Shown here: piece after piece, positions 27,900 to 40,838 of the stretch | Layout: each line of letters starts with the position of its first letter | How positions within the stretch are numbered: the stretch's first letter is position 1 | NCBI RefSeq assembly: GCF_004363555.1 | Contig: NZ_SNZJ01000006.1 | Span: 1-64,000 of the forward strand | DNA: 64,000 bases | Origin: Halomonas ventosae | GTDB taxonomy: Bacteria; Pseudomonadota; Gammaproteobacteria; Pseudomonadales; Halomonadaceae | Direction: 5' to 3' | Position numbers and translations under genes: made by a program | Notes under the pieces: model-generated | Databases searched by the model: none | The model's input: the letters and a program-made list of their open reading frames with translations, nothing else | What the model was told of the DNA's origin: nothing

Positions 27900-27943
27900 T
27901 TGTAGGAGCGGCGCTTGCGCTGCGATCCGTCGCGACGCGACGG
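27900..27943 (+). repeat. REP-like palindromic element
   Basis: Begins with TGTAGGAGC, the GTAG-headed start of pseudomonad-type REP sequences, followed by the hairpin GCGGCGC-TT-GCGCTGC (one wobble pair) and by a perfect second hairpin CCGTCGC-GAC-GCGACGG (27927-27943). It lies in the 161-bp gap between the LysR gene and a membrane protein gene. No RAYT transposase is in the window. Confidence 0.6.
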
Positions 27944-28031
27944 CTGGGGCCTATTGCAAGCCACCCTCTCCAGGACAGACGCATCAGGCATTGTTTAGAC
28001 TGCTCATCATTTACGCCAGGAACCCAATTCA

Positions 28032-29360
28032 GTGCCCGACAACGCAGCATCGCCGATAATCCCCCGCCACGCCCTGGCTGGCGGGCTGATCCTTGCCGGC
28101 CTGTTACTGCAGGTGATGCAGTTCACGAACCTTTTCCCGCTGGCGCATGCGGTGAGCTACTGCCTGTGGCTTGCCACGGCCCTGCTGTGGATCGACATCC
28201 CCCGACGCACCCGGCGCCAGGCGGGGATACTCGCCTGCCTTGGCCTGGGGCTGCTGGTACTGGCCCGCACCTGGCACGGCGCCATGATCGACTGGCCGGG
28301 CATCCTCGACGGCAATACCTACGTGGTCGCCATGCTGGTCGGGGTCAGCTTCATCGGCCTGATCGGCAACCGGCGCGGACGGTCACGCCCAGCGAGCAAA
28401 GCCTTGACCGGTGCCCGCGGCATGCTGGGTACCTGGCTTGGCGTGCACCTGCTCGGCTCGATCCTCAACCTCTCCACGGTGTTCATGGTCGGCGACCGCC
28501 TGGAGCGTCGCGCCCCGCTCTCCACCCCCCAGCTGCTCGGACTTAATCGCGGCCTCTCCAGCGCCGCCCTCTGGTCACCCTTCTTCGCCTCCATGGGGGT
28601 GGTGATGACCCTGGCCCCGGCGATGCACTACGCCACGATCCTCGCCTTCGGCCTGCCGCTGGCCATGGTGTCGGGCATGCTGACGGTCGGCGAGCTCTCG
28701 CGGCGCTTCGAGCTGGCCGACACCGCCGGCTTCTCGCTGTCGCCGCGCAGCCTGCTGATGCCGGTGAGCATGGCGGCCCTGGTGATGCTCTTTCACTACA
28801 TCATCACGCCCAGGCTCTCCATCGTCAGCATCATCACCTTCCTGCTGCCGGGCGTGGCGCTACTCGCCAACCTCCCCTGCGGGCCGCGATGGACACTTCA
28901 ACGGGTCCACCAGCACACCCTTACCCGGCTGCCAGCCATGCGCGGCGAGGTCTCGCTGTTCCTCTGTGCGGGACTGCTGACCCAGGGGCTTTCGAGCTTC
29001 ATCACCGCCGCCACGGGCAGCACCTGGACGCTCTTTGCCCACTTCGGCCCGCTGGAGGCCGTCGCCAGCTTCCTGGCCATCGTCATCAGTGCCGTGGCCG
29101 GCCTGCATCCCATCATCGGTGTCTCCGTGCTCGCCTCGATGCTCGACCTGGACGCCGGCCGGCAGACCCTGTTCGCCTTCGTGGCCCTGGCCTCCTGGGC
29201 GGTGGGCACCAGCGTCGGCCCCCTCTCCGGCATCAACCTCTCGCTGCAGGGGCGCTACGGCGTCAGCGGGACACAGATGATGCGCCAGAACCTCGGCTAT
29301 GCCGCGACCATGACGCTGCTGGTGGTGGGGGCCATTCTGGTGATGGAGGCAAGCCTTTAA
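28032..29360 (+). CDS. Multi-pass inner-membrane protein of unknown function
   Basis: A 442-residue very hydrophobic protein with about ten to twelve predicted helices, for example LAGGLILAGLLLQVMQF, AGILACLGLGLLVLA, VVAMLVGVSFIGLIG, LLMPVSMAALVMLFHYII and LGYAATMTLLVVGAILVM. A central polar loop holds NLSTVFMVGDRLERR, and SFITAATGSTW lies in the second half. Two similar-looking halves of helices around Ser/Asn-rich breaks (GSILNLSTVFMVG; GPLSGINLSLQGRYG) recall ion-transporter-superfamily carriers, but I do not recognise the family. The start is a GTG with CAGGAA upstream. It stands alone, downstream of the LysR gene, and could be part of that transcript. Confidence 0.7.
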   Translation: MPDNAASPIIPRHALAGGLILAGLLLQVMQFTNLFPLAHAVSYCLWLATALLWIDIPRRTRRQAGILACLGLGLLVLARTWHGAMIDWPGILDGNTYVVAMLVGVSFIGLIGNRRGRSRPASKALTGARGMLGTWLGVHLLGSILNLSTVFMVGDRLERRAPLSTPQLLGLNRGLSSAALWSPFFASMGVVMTLAPAMHYATILAFGLPLAMVSGMLTVGELSRRFELADTAGFSLSPRSLLMPVSMAALVMLFHYIITPRLSIVSIITFLLPGVALLANLPCGPRWTLQRVHQHTLTRLPAMRGEVSLFLCAGLLTQGLSSFITAATGSTWTLFAHFGPLEAVASFLAIVISAVAGLHPIIGVSVLASMLDLDAGRQTLFAFVALASWAVGTSVGPLSGINLSLQGRYGVSGTQMMRQNLGYAATMTLLVVGAILVMEASL

Positions 29361-29400
29361 GGCATTGGAGAGGCCGCCCTCTGGGAGCGGACGACTCGAC

Positions 29401-29916
29401 CTACTTCGGCGCACGCACGAAGTAGCGATGGCCACACTGGTGACAGGGCTCGATACGGGCCACCCCCTCCAGCTCGACGATGGCATCGCAGTGTACGCAG
29501 GCCATGCGCCCCGGGGCGGCCATCTCGCCGGCGACATAGTCGGCGCGGGACGCCTCCAGGTCATCCTCGAGCTGTTCCCGCTCGATCACGCTGCGGTCGG
29601 CGATGGAGAGCAGCGACTCCACCACCTTGCGTGACAGCATGGAGAGGTCGATCCCCAGCCAGGTGGCCACGCTCTCGCCTCCAGCATTGAGATAGCGACG
29701 CATCTCCTTGAGGTCGCGCTCCACCCAGGCGCGCAGCAGCGACAGCTCGTCCTTGGTGAACTCCTCCAGCTCGGCCTCGAACTCCACCGCCTCGTCGAGC
29801 TCCTGCTGCAGGTTCTCCCAGGTGAGCTCGTCGGCCCCCTCGCGCAGCCGGTCGAGCATGCGCTCGTAGCCCTCGCGAAGGCGGTGTTCGTGGTGCGGGT
29901 CCTTGTGTTCGCTCAT
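29401..29916 (-). CDS. DUF1451 zinc-ribbon protein (YbeL-like)
   Basis: A 171-residue soluble protein. Helical, charged N-terminal two thirds (RLREGYERMLDRLREGADELTW, TKDELSLLRAWVERDLKEMRRYL) and a C-terminal zinc ribbon MACVHCDAIVELEGVARIEPCHQCGHRYF with four cysteines. This is the DUF1451/YbeL family, whose function is unknown. GGAG lies before the ATG. It is divergent from leuS, with 237 bp between them in which I see no further gene. Confidence 0.85.
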   Translation of the reverse strand: MSEHKDPHHEHRLREGYERMLDRLREGADELTWENLQQELDEAVEFEAELEEFTKDELSLLRAWVERDLKEMRRYLNAGGESVATWLGIDLSMLSRKVVESLLSIADRSVIEREQLEDDLEASRADYVAGEMAAPGRMACVHCDAIVELEGVARIEPCHQCGHRYFVRAPK

Positions 29917-30015
29917 GCTGCTCTCCTCGAATCGCGATTGGGGCGTGCGGGCCCGGCAGCCCTGCCCCGTAGCCGCCGGGCGCTGTGCTGGGGTATCCTA
30001 GCGGCCAGCCAGTAA

Positions 30016-32748
<2,733 letters not shown>

Positions 32749-32775
32749 ACGCCACACCCTGACACGGAGAGCCCC

Positions 32776-33267
32776 ATGCAGCGCCGAACCCTACTGCAAC
32801 TCGGCCTCGCCGCCGGCGCCTCCCTGGCGCTGGCCGGCTGCGGCTTTCGCCTGCGCGGCCTCGACCAGCCGGTAGTGGCCATCGATGCCCTGGCCCTGGA
32901 GCGTGCGGACAGCGAGCTGGCCCGGCAGGTCGCCCGCCGCCTGGAGAGTGCCGGCACCCGCATCGATGAGCAGGCAGACCTTATGCTCAACCTCGGCCAG
33001 GAAAGCTTCCGTGAACGACGCCTGAGCGTGCTCGACAGCGGGCCCCGCGATCTGGAGATGACGCTCGAGGTGCCCTTTTCGGTGCAGCGACGCGCCGACG
33101 GTGCCTACCTGCTCGACCAGCAGCGCCTGGAAGTCAGCGAGCGACTGACGGTCAACGATGACGAGCTGCTGGCCCAGGATGACCTGCGCGAGGCCACGCG
33201 CGAGCGGCTGCGAGAAGCGGCCGTGCGCCAGCTGATGGACCGCCTGCGGGCGCTGGACACGCCGTGA
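32776..33267 (+). CDS. lptE: LPS-assembly lipoprotein LptE
   Basis: A 163-residue outer-membrane lipoprotein with a lipobox ending in Cys22 (SLALAGCGFRLRG), typical of LptE, the plug of the LptD barrel in lipopolysaccharide export. The rest is the small alpha/beta domain (QRLEVSERLTVNDDELLAQ). GGAGAG precedes the ATG. The stop overlaps the holA start (GTGA). Confidence 0.93.
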   Translation: MQRRTLLQLGLAAGASLALAGCGFRLRGLDQPVVAIDALALERADSELARQVARRLESAGTRIDEQADLMLNLGQESFRERRLSVLDSGPRDLEMTLEVPFSVQRRADGAYLLDQQRLEVSERLTVNDDELLAQDDLREATRERLREAAVRQLMDRLRALDTP

Positions 33268-34322
33268 AAGTCTTCCCCGACAAGCTCGAGGATGCACTGA
33301 CCCGTAAGCTCCCGCCGGTAGTGATCGTTGCCGGCGAGGAACCGCTGCAGCATATGGAGGCCTGCGACGCCGTTCGTGCCTCTGCTCGCCAGGCGGGGGT
33401 CGATGAGCGTGAGGTCCTGCATGTGGAGGCCAACTTCGCCTGGGGGCGCCTGACCGAGGCCGCGGCCAGCCTCTCGCTGTTCGCCACGCGACGTCTCATC
33501 GAGGTGCGCCTGAGCAGTGGCAAGCCCGGCCAGGAGGGCGCCAAGGCCCTTCGCGACTACGCCGAGTCCCTCAAGGGCAGCGATGATGTCCTGCTGCTCT
33601 CCACCGGCAAGCTGGACTATCGCGAACAGAAGAGCGCCTGGTTCAAGGCCCTGGACAAGCTCGGGCTCTTCGTCCCGGTCTGGCCGGTGGATCCCTCACG
33701 ACTGGGCTTCTGGCTGCGTGACCGGGCCTCCCGCCACGGCCTCTCCCTTGACCTCGATGCCGCCCGGCTGCTCGGCGAGCGCACCGAAGGCAACCTGCTC
33801 GCCGCCGACCAGGAACTGCAGAAGCTGGCCCTGACGCTGCCGGCCGGCGCGCGGGTCGGCCCCCGGGAAGTCGCCGGCGGCGTGGAGGACAGCGCCCGCT
33901 ATGACGTCTTCACCCTGATGGACGCCTGTCTCAAGGGCGAGCGGGCCCGGGTCACACGGATCATGGCCGGCCTGCGCGGCGAGGGGGTGGAGGCGCCCAT
34001 CGTGCTCTGGGCCCTGTCCCGGGAGCTTCGCATCCTGCTCTCCCTCCAGCAGCACCTCGACCAGGGCCAGAGCCTGGAACACGCCTGCAAGGCCCAGAAG
34101 CCGCCGATCTTCGAGAAGCGCCGCCCCGCCTACCAGCAGGCCCTCGCCCGCCTGCCGCTCAAGCGGCTGCATAAGCTGCTGCTCTTCGCCCAGCGCCTGG
34201 ACCTGGCGATCAAGGGGGGCAGCAGCGTACCCCTGTGGGATGGCCTCCATGACCTGGCCCTGACACTGGCCGGTGGTCGCGGCCTGCTGGCCGAGTTGCC
34301 CTCCTCCTACCGCATCGGCTGA
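33264..34322 (+). CDS. holA: DNA polymerase III delta subunit
   Basis: Clamp-loader wrench that opens the beta clamp. The 352 residues start MKVFPDKLEDALTRKLPPVVIVAGEEPL (GTG start overlapping lptE) and show the AAA+-like fold without a full P-loop, as usual for delta, plus the C-terminal helical collar domain (LPLKRLHKLLLFAQRLDLAIKGG). Position after leuS-lptE is conserved. Confidence 0.95.
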   Translation: MKVFPDKLEDALTRKLPPVVIVAGEEPLQHMEACDAVRASARQAGVDEREVLHVEANFAWGRLTEAAASLSLFATRRLIEVRLSSGKPGQEGAKALRDYAESLKGSDDVLLLSTGKLDYREQKSAWFKALDKLGLFVPVWPVDPSRLGFWLRDRASRHGLSLDLDAARLLGERTEGNLLAADQELQKLALTLPAGARVGPREVAGGVEDSARYDVFTLMDACLKGERARVTRIMAGLRGEGVEAPIVLWALSRELRILLSLQQHLDQGQSLEHACKAQKPPIFEKRRPAYQQALARLPLKRLHKLLLFAQRLDLAIKGGSSVPLWDGLHDLALTLAGGRGLLAELPSSYRIG

Positions 34323-34473
34323 CCTGGCATCCGACTTCCCTCACACAAGGGCATGAAATTTCACATCATTCCGTCCTATACTGGGTGGGCATCGTAGTTT
34401 CGTCGGGCTGCAAGGAAGCAGCCACGACGAAGCCTGGAGCCGGAAGCCCAACCCAAGAAGAAGGAACACCGAC

Positions 34474-34872
34474 ATGATGAAGAAGATCTGCCGTTACCTC
34501 AGCCCGCTGCTGATTGCCGCCCTGGTACTGGGCAGCCTGCCGGTGGCCGCCGCGCCGGCCAGCCCGGGCAGCGGCCTGGTCACCACCCAGGATGCCTTGA
34601 ACGTCGAACGCACCCAGGGGGACCGGGAGCGGATCCACGAGATCCTCGCCCGTGACGACGTCCAGGAGCAGCTGGTCGCCCAGGGTGTCGATCCCGCCGA
34701 AGTGGAAGCCCGCGTGGCCGCCCTCTCTGATGCGGAAGCAGCCCAGATGGCCGATCAGCTCGAACAGCTGCCGGCCGGGGCCAGCGTTGTCGGTGCCCTG
34801 TTCGCCGTCTTCGTGATCCTGCTGGTCACCGATATCCTCGGCCTGACCAACGTCTTCCCCTTCACCCGCTGA
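34474..34872 (+). CDS. PA2779-like small envelope protein
   Basis: A 132-residue protein with an N-terminal signal sequence (YLSPLLIAALVLGSLPVAAA), a charged helical middle (ERIHEILARDDVQEQLVAQGVDPAEVEARVAAL) and a C-terminal transmembrane helix (SVVGALFAVFVILLVTDILGL). This matches the PA2779 family of unknown function, which is found next to a C39-like protease as here. AGGAA precedes the ATG. The 151-bp gap upstream holds a possible -10 TATACT at 34377-34382 without a clear -35. The next gene starts 10 bp on. Confidence 0.8.
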   Translation: MMKKICRYLSPLLIAALVLGSLPVAAAPASPGSGLVTTQDALNVERTQGDRERIHEILARDDVQEQLVAQGVDPAEVEARVAALSDAEAAQMADQLEQLPAGASVVGALFAVFVILLVTDILGLTNVFPFTR

Positions 34873-34882
34873 GCACGATCCC

Positions 34883-35854
34883 ATGATGCACTGCCGTGAC
34901 CGGCAGCCGCTTGCCAGGAACGCCCGCCCCGCGGGCGTTCTTGCGTTGGTGCTGCTGACGCTCGTGCTGGCCGGTTGTGCCAGCACCCCGCAACTCGCCG
35001 AGAGCACCGAGCATGAACTGCCCCGCCGGGCGCTGCTCGAGGACATTCCCTTCCATGGGCAACGCGACTACCAGTGCGGCCCCGCCTCGCTTGCCATGGT
35101 ACTCAACGCCTCCGGCGTGCCCGCCAAGGTCGACACCTTGATTCCCCAGGTCTTCCTGCCCGGGCGAGAGGGCAGCGTCCAGCCCGAGATGCTGGGCACC
35201 GTGCGCCGCCACGGCCGCATCCCCTTCCGCATACGAGGCAGCCTCGATGCCCTGCTCACCGAGATCGACGCAGGCCATCCGGTGGTGGTGATGCAGAACC
35301 TCTCCCTGCCGGCCTGGCCGGTCTGGCACTACGCAGTGGCCATCGGCTTCGACCTGGACGAGGAGACGTTGATCCTGCACAGCGGCATGGAGCCGGAACG
35401 CGTCGAGTCCTTCAAGCGCTTCGATGCCACCTGGGCACGCAGCGACCGCTGGGCATTCGTCGCCTTGCCCCCGGGCGAGATGCCCGCCACGGGTGATAGC
35501 AAGGCCGCCCTGGACGCCATCGCCGACTTCGAGCGAGTCCAGGGGGCGAAGGCCGCCCTGCCCGCCTGGGACGCCTTCGTGGCACGGCACCCGACACATG
35601 CCATGGGCCATTTCGCGCTGGGTAATGCCCGTCACGCCAGCGGTGATAGCCAGGGCGCCATCGAGGCCTTCGAGAATGCCGTGAGAGCGGATCCCGAGCT
35701 TGCCGTGGCCTGGCTCAACCTGGGCCTGTTGCATCGCGAGCTGGGGGAAGGCGATAAGGCGCATGAGGCCCTGCAGCGAGCAGCCGCAATAGCGGGCTCT
35801 TGGCAGGAGCAAGCCCGTCAAGCCCTCGATGACCTGAAGACGGGAGGCGAGTAG
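34883..35854 (+). CDS. PA2778-like C39-family cysteine peptidase lipoprotein with TPR
   Basis: A 323-residue lipoprotein (lipobox LVLAGCAST, Cys32). The papain-like C39 domain has the catalytic Cys in YQCGPASLAMVLNASG (about residue 65), His in WPVWHYAVAIGFD and a following Asp. The C-terminal third is TPR-like (AMGHFALGNARHASGDSQGAIEAFENAV; AWLNLGLLHRELGEGDKAHEAL). Unlike ABC-linked C39 peptidases it has no transporter, so it should act in the periplasm or outer membrane. The substrate is unknown; the small PA2779-like partner upstream is the obvious candidate. Confidence 0.82.
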   Translation: MMHCRDRQPLARNARPAGVLALVLLTLVLAGCASTPQLAESTEHELPRRALLEDIPFHGQRDYQCGPASLAMVLNASGVPAKVDTLIPQVFLPGREGSVQPEMLGTVRRHGRIPFRIRGSLDALLTEIDAGHPVVVMQNLSLPAWPVWHYAVAIGFDLDEETLILHSGMEPERVESFKRFDATWARSDRWAFVALPPGEMPATGDSKAALDAIADFERVQGAKAALPAWDAFVARHPTHAMGHFALGNARHASGDSQGAIEAFENAVRADPELAVAWLNLGLLHRELGEGDKAHEALQRAAAIAGSWQEQARQALDDLKTGGE

Positions 35855-35856
35855 CA

Positions 35857-36297
35857 ATGGCTTATGACATCGTGTTCAAGCGCATCTACCAGCCGATTGA
35901 CGCCGAGGATGGTGCCCGAGTACTGGTCGATCGCCTCTGGCCACGCGGCAAGCGGCGCGAGAGCCTGGCACTGACCGACTGGTACCGCGATGCGTCCCCC
36001 TCGCCCGCCCTGCGCCGCCAGTATCATCTGGGTGAGATCAGCGCGGAAGTGTTTTTCACCCGCTACCGAGGAGAACTCCGCGAGGCGCCGGAGAATCTGA
36101 TTCCGCTGATGCGACACGTCCGACAAGGTCGGCTGACGCTGCTCTCGGCGGCTCGCGACCTGGAGGGGTCGCATCTTCCCGTTCTCAGCGAGGCCATACT
36201 GCAAGCGCTGTATCAGGAAGATGCAGCGGATCGTGAGCCGGCCTCCCCACCCTGCTTCGCGCATCAGCGCCCTGGCGAGGAAGCATCTGAAACCTAG
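35857..36297 (+). CDS. DUF488 family protein
   Basis: A 146-residue protein with the DUF488 signature: [29 protein letters not shown], then [19 protein letters not shown] and [18 protein letters not shown]. The function of the family is not settled. GGAGG lies before the ATG, two bases after the peptidase stop, so it belongs to that operon. The 3' end overlaps the convergent sthA stop by four bases. The last 30 residues are not conserved-looking. Confidence 0.85.
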   Translation: MAYDIVFKRIYQPIDAEDGARVLVDRLWPRGKRRESLALTDWYRDASPSPALRRQYHLGEISAEVFFTRYRGELREAPENLIPLMRHVRQGRLTLLSAARDLEGSHLPVLSEAILQALYQEDAADREPASPPCFAHQRPGEEASET

Positions 36298-37685
36298 AAC
36301 ACCCGATTCATCCCGTTCTGGGCCGCCACTCGGTACGCCTCGGCCATGGTCGGGTAGTTGAAGGTGGTATTGATGAAGTACTTGAGGGTGTTGGCCTCGC
36401 CCTGCTGCTGCATGACCGCCTGGCCGATGTGGACGATCTCGGAGGCCTGGTCGCCGAAGCAGTGGATGCCGAGGATCTCGAGGCTGTCCTGGTGGAAGAG
36501 GATCTTGAGCATGCCGACGGTGTCGCCGGTAATCTGCGCCCGGGCGGTATCCTTGAAGAAGGCCTGGGCGACCTCGTAGGGCACCTTTGCCTCGGTCAGC
36601 TCGCGCTCGGTCTTGCCCACCGAGCTGATCTCGGGAATGGTGTAGATCCCGGTGGGCACGTCGTCGACGAAGCGGAAGTCCTCCTCGAGCAGGTCGTCGC
36701 TGGCGTTCTTGCCCTGGTCGTAGGCGGCGCTGGCGAGGCTCGGCCAGCCGATGACGTCGCCCACCGCGTAGACGCTCGGCACCTCGGTCCGGTAGTGGCC
36801 GTCGACCTTCAGCTGGCCGCGGCCGTTGGCCTCCAGGCCGATGTTCTCCAGCCCCAGCTGGTCGGTATTGCCGGTGCGACCGTTGGCCCACAGGAAGGCA
36901 TCGGCCCGCAGCCGCTTGCCAGACTTGAGATGCACGGTCACCCCGGTGTCGTCCCCCTCGACACGCGCATACTCCTCGTTGTGGCGGATCAGCACGCCGT
37001 GCTTGCGCAGGTGGTAGGAGAGCGCATCACTGATCTCGTCGTCGAGGAAGGAGAGCAGGCTGCCGCGGTTGTTGATCAGGTCGACCTTGACGCCGAGCCC
37101 CGAGAAGATCGAGGCATACTCGCAGCCGATGACGCCTGCGCCGAAGATGACCAGGGTCCGCGGCGTGTGGTTGAGGCTGAGGATGGTATCGGAGCAGTAG
37201 ATGCGCGGATGGCGGAAGTCGATATCCGCCGGGCGATAGGGGCGCGAGCCGGTGGCGATGATGACCTTGTCGGCCACCAGTTCCTCCATGCCCTCGTGGT
37301 CGTCACGCACCAGCAGCGTATGCACGTCCTTGAAGCGCGCCACGCCGCGGAAGAGGTCGATGCGGTTTCGGGCATAGAAGTTGGTGCGCATCGCCACCTG
37401 CTGGTCGATGGTGACGCGGGAACGCGCCATCACCCGGGAGAAGGAGAACCAGCGCGGCTCTCCGATGTCGCGGAACATCGGGTTGGTGTTGAACGAGAGG
37501 ATCTGCTTGACCTGGTGACGCAGCGCCTTCGACGGGATGGTGCCCCAGTGGGTGCAGTTGCCCCCGACCTGTGCCTGCTTCTCGACCACCGCGACCCGCT
37601 TGCCATGCTTGGCGGCATTGATGGCCGCGCTCTCCCCCGCCGGCCCGGTGCCGATCACCACCACGTCATAGTTGTGCACTGCCAT
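36294..37685 (-). CDS. sthA: Soluble pyridine nucleotide transhydrogenase
   Basis: FAD flavoprotein that passes hydride between NADPH and NAD. The FAD motif is [13 protein letters not shown] (residues 9-21). The redox region reads [17 protein letters not shown]: Cys44 is kept but the second cysteine of the disulfide (position 49) is Thr, as in SthA and unlike lipoamide dehydrogenase. NAD-binding [13 protein letters not shown] and a dimerisation domain follow. 463 residues, normal length. Confidence 0.94.
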   Translation of the reverse strand: MAVHNYDVVVIGTGPAGESAAINAAKHGKRVAVVEKQAQVGGNCTHWGTIPSKALRHQVKQILSFNTNPMFRDIGEPRWFSFSRVMARSRVTIDQQVAMRTNFYARNRIDLFRGVARFKDVHTLLVRDDHEGMEELVADKVIIATGSRPYRPADIDFRHPRIYCSDTILSLNHTPRTLVIFGAGVIGCEYASIFSGLGVKVDLINNRGSLLSFLDDEISDALSYHLRKHGVLIRHNEEYARVEGDDTGVTVHLKSGKRLRADAFLWANGRTGNTDQLGLENIGLEANGRGQLKVDGHYRTEVPSVYAVGDVIGWPSLASAAYDQGKNASDDLLEEDFRFVDDVPTGIYTIPEISSVGKTERELTEAKVPYEVAQAFFKDTARAQITGDTVGMLKILFHQDSLEILGIHCFGDQASEIVHIGQAVMQQQGEANTLKYFINTTFNYPTMAEAYRVAAQNGMNRVF

Positions 37686-37730
37686 CGTCTCTCGCTGCTC
37701 CTTCTGCTCGTGTTCCTGACGTCTATACGT

Positions 37731-37763
37731 AAAAAAGGATCAAGAGCCGTCGGCCCTTGATCC
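37731..37763 (-). terminator. Intrinsic terminator after nqrM
   Basis: Stem GGATCAAG (37737-37744) / CTTGATCC (37756-37763), followed on the minus strand by six T residues. It lies 21 bp beyond the nqrM stop. Confidence 0.85.
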
Positions 37764-37784
37764 TCGTCGTTCGTGTCTCGGCCT

Positions 37785-38042
37785 TCAGCGGCGGGTGGCG
37801 TCGTACCCCAGGTCGGCGCCGCGGCTCTCGTCGCTGCGGCGACGCGCGCTGGCCTGCTGCTTGCGGTTCTCTTCCTCGCAGACCTCGTCCTTGCCGCCGC
37901 AGACGTCGCAGCCTTCCTTGAGGCCCAGGCGGTTGAGGCCACCACAGGTTCCGGCGATGGGCTTGCGTCCCATGATCACGCCGACGGCCATGGCGGCCAC
38001 GATCAGCAGCATGAAGGCGAATGCCATCAGGTAAAGGGTCAT
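37785..38042 (-). CDS. nqrM: NqrM, maturation factor of Na+-NQR
   Basis: Starts at the ATG at 38042 (GAGGAG upstream), giving 85 residues: one N-terminal transmembrane helix (MTLYLMAFAFMLLIVAAMAVGVIM) and a cysteine-rich segment GTCGGLNRLGLKEGCDVCGG. This four-cysteine pattern is that of NqrM, needed to insert the iron centre between NqrD and NqrE. It lies about 200 bp downstream of nqrF, behind a terminator, so it may have its own promoter. A longer frame upstream has no ribosome-binding site. Confidence 0.9.
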   Translation of the reverse strand: MTLYLMAFAFMLLIVAAMAVGVIMGRKPIAGTCGGLNRLGLKEGCDVCGGKDEVCEEENRKQQASARRRSDESRGADLGYDATRR

Positions 38043-38188
38043 TGCAGCACTCCTCGGTATCGGAAAGGGTTGGCCATCCAGTCTGTGAGACAACACGCTA
38101 GCGCTCGAGGTCCACAGCGCGGGAGGATCTGGTGCCTGAGATGCCGACAGGAGCTATTACGCGTCACGATCGACATGTCGGGCAGCAG

Positions 38189-38225
38189 AATCGAAGGGAC
38201 CGGCCTCTCGGCCGGTCCGGGATTC
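38189..38225 (-). terminator. Intrinsic terminator after nqrF
   Basis: GGACCGGCC (38197-38205) and its complement (38210-38218) flank a TCTC loop, with an outer GAATC/GATTC pairing (38189-38193, 38221-38225). It is 18 bp past the nqrF stop; no long T-run follows. Confidence 0.65.
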
Positions 38226-38243
38226 GCCTCGCGGCGATCGAGA

Positions 38244-39476
38244 TCAGCCGCCGAAGTCGTCCAGCAGGATGTTCTCGGGTTCCACGCCCAGGTCGATCAA
38301 CAGCTTGATCACGGAGGCATTCATCATGGGCGGCCCGCACATGTAGTACTCGCAATCCTCGGGGGCCGGGTGGTCCTTGAGGTAGTTCTCGTACAGGACG
38401 TTATGGATGAAGCCGGTCGGCCCCTCCCAGTTGTCCTCGGGCTGCGGGTCGGAGAGTGCCAGATGCCACTCGAAGTTGGGGAACTCCTCGGCCAGCTGGT
38501 CATACTCATCGTTGTAGAAGGTCTCGCGCCAGGAGCGCGCGCCATACCAGAACGAGATCTTGCGGTCGGTCTTGATCCGCTTGAGCTGGTCGAAGATGTG
38601 GCTGCGCATCGGCGCCATGCCGGCACCGCCGCCGACGAAGATCATCTCGGCATCGGTGTCCTTGGCGAAGAACTCGCCGAAGGGCCCCATCACGGTGACC
38701 TTGTCACCCGGCTTCAATGCGAAGACGTAGGTGGACATCAGTCCCGGCGGATGGTTGGTGTTGGGCGGCGGCGTGGCGATGCGGATGTTGAACTTGAGGA
38801 TGCCCTTCTCATCCGGATAGTTCGCCATGGAGTAGGCGCGGATGATTTCCTCGTTGTTCTTGTGGGAGATGTCGAACAGCCCGAACTTCTCCCAGTCGCC
38901 CCGGTACTCCTCCTCGATGTCGAAGTCCTTGAAGGCGATGTCGTAAGGCGGTGCCACCAGCTGCACGTAGCCGCCGGCGCGGAAGGCCACTTCCTCGCCC
39001 TCAGGTAGCTTGAGGTTGAGCTCCTTGATGAAGGTGGCGACGTTGGGGTTCTCGATGACCTCGCATTCCCACTGCTTGACGCCGAAGACCTCCTCCGGGA
39101 CCTCGATCTTCATGTCCTGCTTCACCGGCACCTGGCAGGAGAGGCGCCAGCCCTCCTTCTTCTCGCGCAGGGTGAAGTGGGACTCCTCCGTGGGCAGGAT
39201 GGCGCCGCCACCCTCCTCCACGCGGCACTTGCACTGGGCACAGGAGCCGCCACCGCCGCACGCGGAGGAGAGGAAGATGCCGTTGGCGGCCAGGGTATTG
39301 AGCAGCTTGCCGCCGGCCTGGGTGGTGAGGGTGTGCTCGGGGTCGCCGTTGACCTCGATGGTCACGTCCCCGGTGCTGACGAGCCTGCTGCGGGCAGCCA
39401 GGATCACCAGAACCAGGCCGATGACGACCAGGGTGAACATGACCACACCGAGCAAGATGACTGTTGTATCAACCAT
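38244..39476 (-). CDS. nqrF: Na+-NQR subunit F (NADH oxidoreductase)
   Basis: Entry point for electrons from NADH. The 410 residues comprise one N-terminal transmembrane helix, a plant-type [2Fe-2S] domain with Cys73, Cys79, Cys82 and Cys114 ([21 protein letters not shown]), an FAD domain ([11 protein letters not shown]) and an NADH domain ([15 protein letters not shown]; ending in an aromatic-free LLDDFGG). Last gene of nqrABCDEF. Confidence 0.97.
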   Translation of the reverse strand: MVDTTVILLGVVMFTLVVIGLVLVILAARSRLVSTGDVTIEVNGDPEHTLTTQAGGKLLNTLAANGIFLSSACGGGGSCAQCKCRVEEGGGAILPTEESHFTLREKKEGWRLSCQVPVKQDMKIEVPEEVFGVKQWECEVIENPNVATFIKELNLKLPEGEEVAFRAGGYVQLVAPPYDIAFKDFDIEEEYRGDWEKFGLFDISHKNNEEIIRAYSMANYPDEKGILKFNIRIATPPPNTNHPPGLMSTYVFALKPGDKVTVMGPFGEFFAKDTDAEMIFVGGGAGMAPMRSHIFDQLKRIKTDRKISFWYGARSWRETFYNDEYDQLAEEFPNFEWHLALSDPQPEDNWEGPTGFIHNVLYENYLKDHPAPEDCEYYMCGPPMMNASVIKLLIDLGVEPENILLDDFGG

Positions 39477-39548
39477 GTCGGGTTCCTATTGCTTGACGTT
39501 GCCTGGACCCCGGCGACACGTGCGGCCGCCGGGAGAGCACGACCTGCC

Positions 39549-40166
<618 letters not shown>

Positions 40167-40167
40167 G

Positions 40168-40836
40168 TTACACGGCCTCCTTCGGCTGGGTGTTTTCCTT
40201 CATCTTGAATTCGTTCTCCTCGACCTGCTCCGGGTTGACAGAGCGCAGGACCCAGATGATCAGGCCGATGATGAAGAACGCCGACGGCGGCAGCAGCAGC
40301 AGGCCGTTGGGCACGTACCAGCCACCATCCTGCACCGGCTGCAGCACGGTGAAGCCGAACACGCTGCCGGCACCGAGCAGCTCGCGGAAGAAGCCCACGG
40401 TCATCAGGATGAAGCCGTAGCCCAGGCCGTTGCCGATGCCGTCCAGGAAGGACATTCCCGGGGTATTGGTCATGGCGAAGCCTTCGGCACGCCCCATCAC
40501 GATGCAGTTGGTGATGATCAGCCCGACGAACACCGAGAGCTGCTTGGACATCTCGTAGGCGTAGGCCTTGAGGATCTGGTCAACCACGATCACCAGGGAG
40601 GCGATGATGGTCATCTGCACGATGATACGGATGGACGACGGGATATGGTTACGGATCAGCGACACGAACAGGTTCGAGAAGGCCGTCACGAAGATCACCG
40701 CCATCGTCATGACCAGCGAGACGCTCATGCTGGTGGTCACCGCCAGCGCCGAACAGATACCCAGTATCTGCAGGGCGATGGGGTTGTTCTTGAAGATCGG
40801 CGTCGTCAGGACGCTCTTTGCGTTGGCAGCAGACAT
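40168..40836 (-). CDS. nqrD: Na+-NQR subunit D
   Basis: A 222-residue membrane subunit with six helices. The conserved cysteines lie in [16 protein letters not shown] and [17 protein letters not shown], the inverted counterpart of NqrE. It follows nqrC by two bases. The C-terminal 15 residues are charged. Confidence 0.96.
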   Translation of the reverse strand: MSAANAKSVLTTPIFKNNPIALQILGICSALAVTTSMSVSLVMTMAVIFVTAFSNLFVSLIRNHIPSSIRIIVQMTIIASLVIVVDQILKAYAYEMSKQLSVFVGLIITNCIVMGRAEGFAMTNTPGMSFLDGIGNGLGYGFILMTVGFFRELLGAGSVFGFTVLQPVQDGGWYVPNGLLLLPPSAFFIIGLIIWVLRSVNPEQVEENEFKMKENTQPKEAV

Positions 40837-40838
40837 GA

